Below, one piece after another: positions 5,244 to 5,443 of a stretch of 5,443 nt of DNA. The position numbers and the translations under genes were made by a program. The notes below the pieces were generated by a model. The model saw only the letters and a program-made list of their open reading frames with translations. It was not told where the DNA came from and ran no database searches. How positions within the stretch are numbered: position 1 is the stretch's first letter; each line of letters opens with the position of its first letter. The stretch covers positions 1 to 5,443 of the forward strand of contig CAKSAW010000075.1 of assembly GCA_934437695.1 (NCBI GenBank), in the 5' to 3' direction. This stretch comes from an uncultured Blautia sp. (lineage in GTDB: Bacteria; Bacillota; Clostridia; Lachnospirales; Lachnospiraceae).

Positions 5244-5443
5244 ATGGACCATACTCTTGCTCTGATCAAAAAGTCGCAACAGGGAGATAAAGAGGCAAGA
5301 GATACTGTATTTAAGGAAAACGCAGGATTAATATACAGTGTAGTGAAAAGGTTTACAGGGCGTGGCGTGGAAATGGAGGATCTTGTGCAGATTGGGAGCA
5401 TTGGTCTGCTTAAGGCCATAGACCGTTTTGACATTTCATATGA
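5244..5443 (+). CDS. sigF: RNA polymerase sigma-F factor, 3'-truncated by the window
   Basis: The first 66 codons (plus two bases) of a sigma-70-family factor are present, and the frame stays open to the window end. Sigma F is the first forespore-specific sigma factor in sporulation and directs RNA polymerase to early forespore genes. IKKSQQGDKEARDTVFKENAGLIYSV fits the start of sporulation sigma factors (B. subtilis sigma F has IQQGDQEARD). RGVEMEDLVQIGSIGLLKAIDRFDISY (40-66) is region 2.1-2.2, which binds the beta' subunit of core polymerase. Regions 2.3-4.2, including the promoter-reading helices, are off the window. The close relative sigma G looks similar in this part, so the choice of sigma F rests on its position just after spoIIAB. 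Its ribosome binding site overlaps the end of spoIIAB. Confidence 0.95.
   Translation, partial: MDHTLALIKKSQQGDKEARDTVFKENAGLIYSVVKRFTGRGVEMEDLVQIGSIGLLKAIDRFDISY

Overview
The window looks like chromosomal DNA from an endospore-forming Clostridia member, most likely Lachnospiraceae-like. This is inferred from the spoIIAA-spoIIAB-sigF operon, a lipoteichoic-acid-synthase-type enzyme, strong purine-rich ribosome binding sites, and coding sequence that favours A/T-ending and AGA codons. All supported genes lie on the + strand and are tightly packed. I see no mobile element, tRNA, rRNA or CRISPR array.

Region 1 (1-1452) is the 3' part of an LtaS/sulfatase-fold phosphoglycerol transferase. Its membrane-spanning N-terminus lies off the window, and its C-terminus carries an added TIG/IPT-like beta domain. 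Region 2 (1453-1568) is a compact regulatory junction. A sigma-A-type promoter (TGGACA-16-TATAAT) is nested inside a long inverted repeat. The descending arm of that repeat holds the folC ribosome binding site and is followed directly by six T residues and the folC ATG. Read-through RNA from upstream should fold into a terminator, while RNA started at the nested promoter lacks the ascending arm.

Region 3 (1569-4441) is a likely three-gene operon: folC (folylpolyglutamate/dihydrofolate synthase), a 50-codon ORF starting inside the folC stop (ATGA overlap), and a 448-residue membrane protein. That protein has an N-terminal zinc ribbon, TPR repeats, one transmembrane helix, a coiled coil and a C-terminal Asp/Ser/Tyr pentapeptide-repeat tail. 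A strong hairpin terminator (4388-4441) ends this unit.

Region 4 (4480-5443) is the start of the forespore sigma-F control operon: spoIIAA (anti-anti-sigma factor, STAS), spoIIAB (anti-sigma kinase) and the first 66 codons of sigF. SpoIIAB binds and inhibits sigma F and phosphorylates SpoIIAA. Unphosphorylated SpoIIAA displaces SpoIIAB, which frees sigma F in the forespore.

Nothing here amounts to a clearly new system. The items most worth a second look are the nested promoter/terminator/RBS junction before folC, the small overlapping ORF, and the zinc-ribbon/TPR/Asp-Ser-Tyr-tail membrane protein of unknown function.
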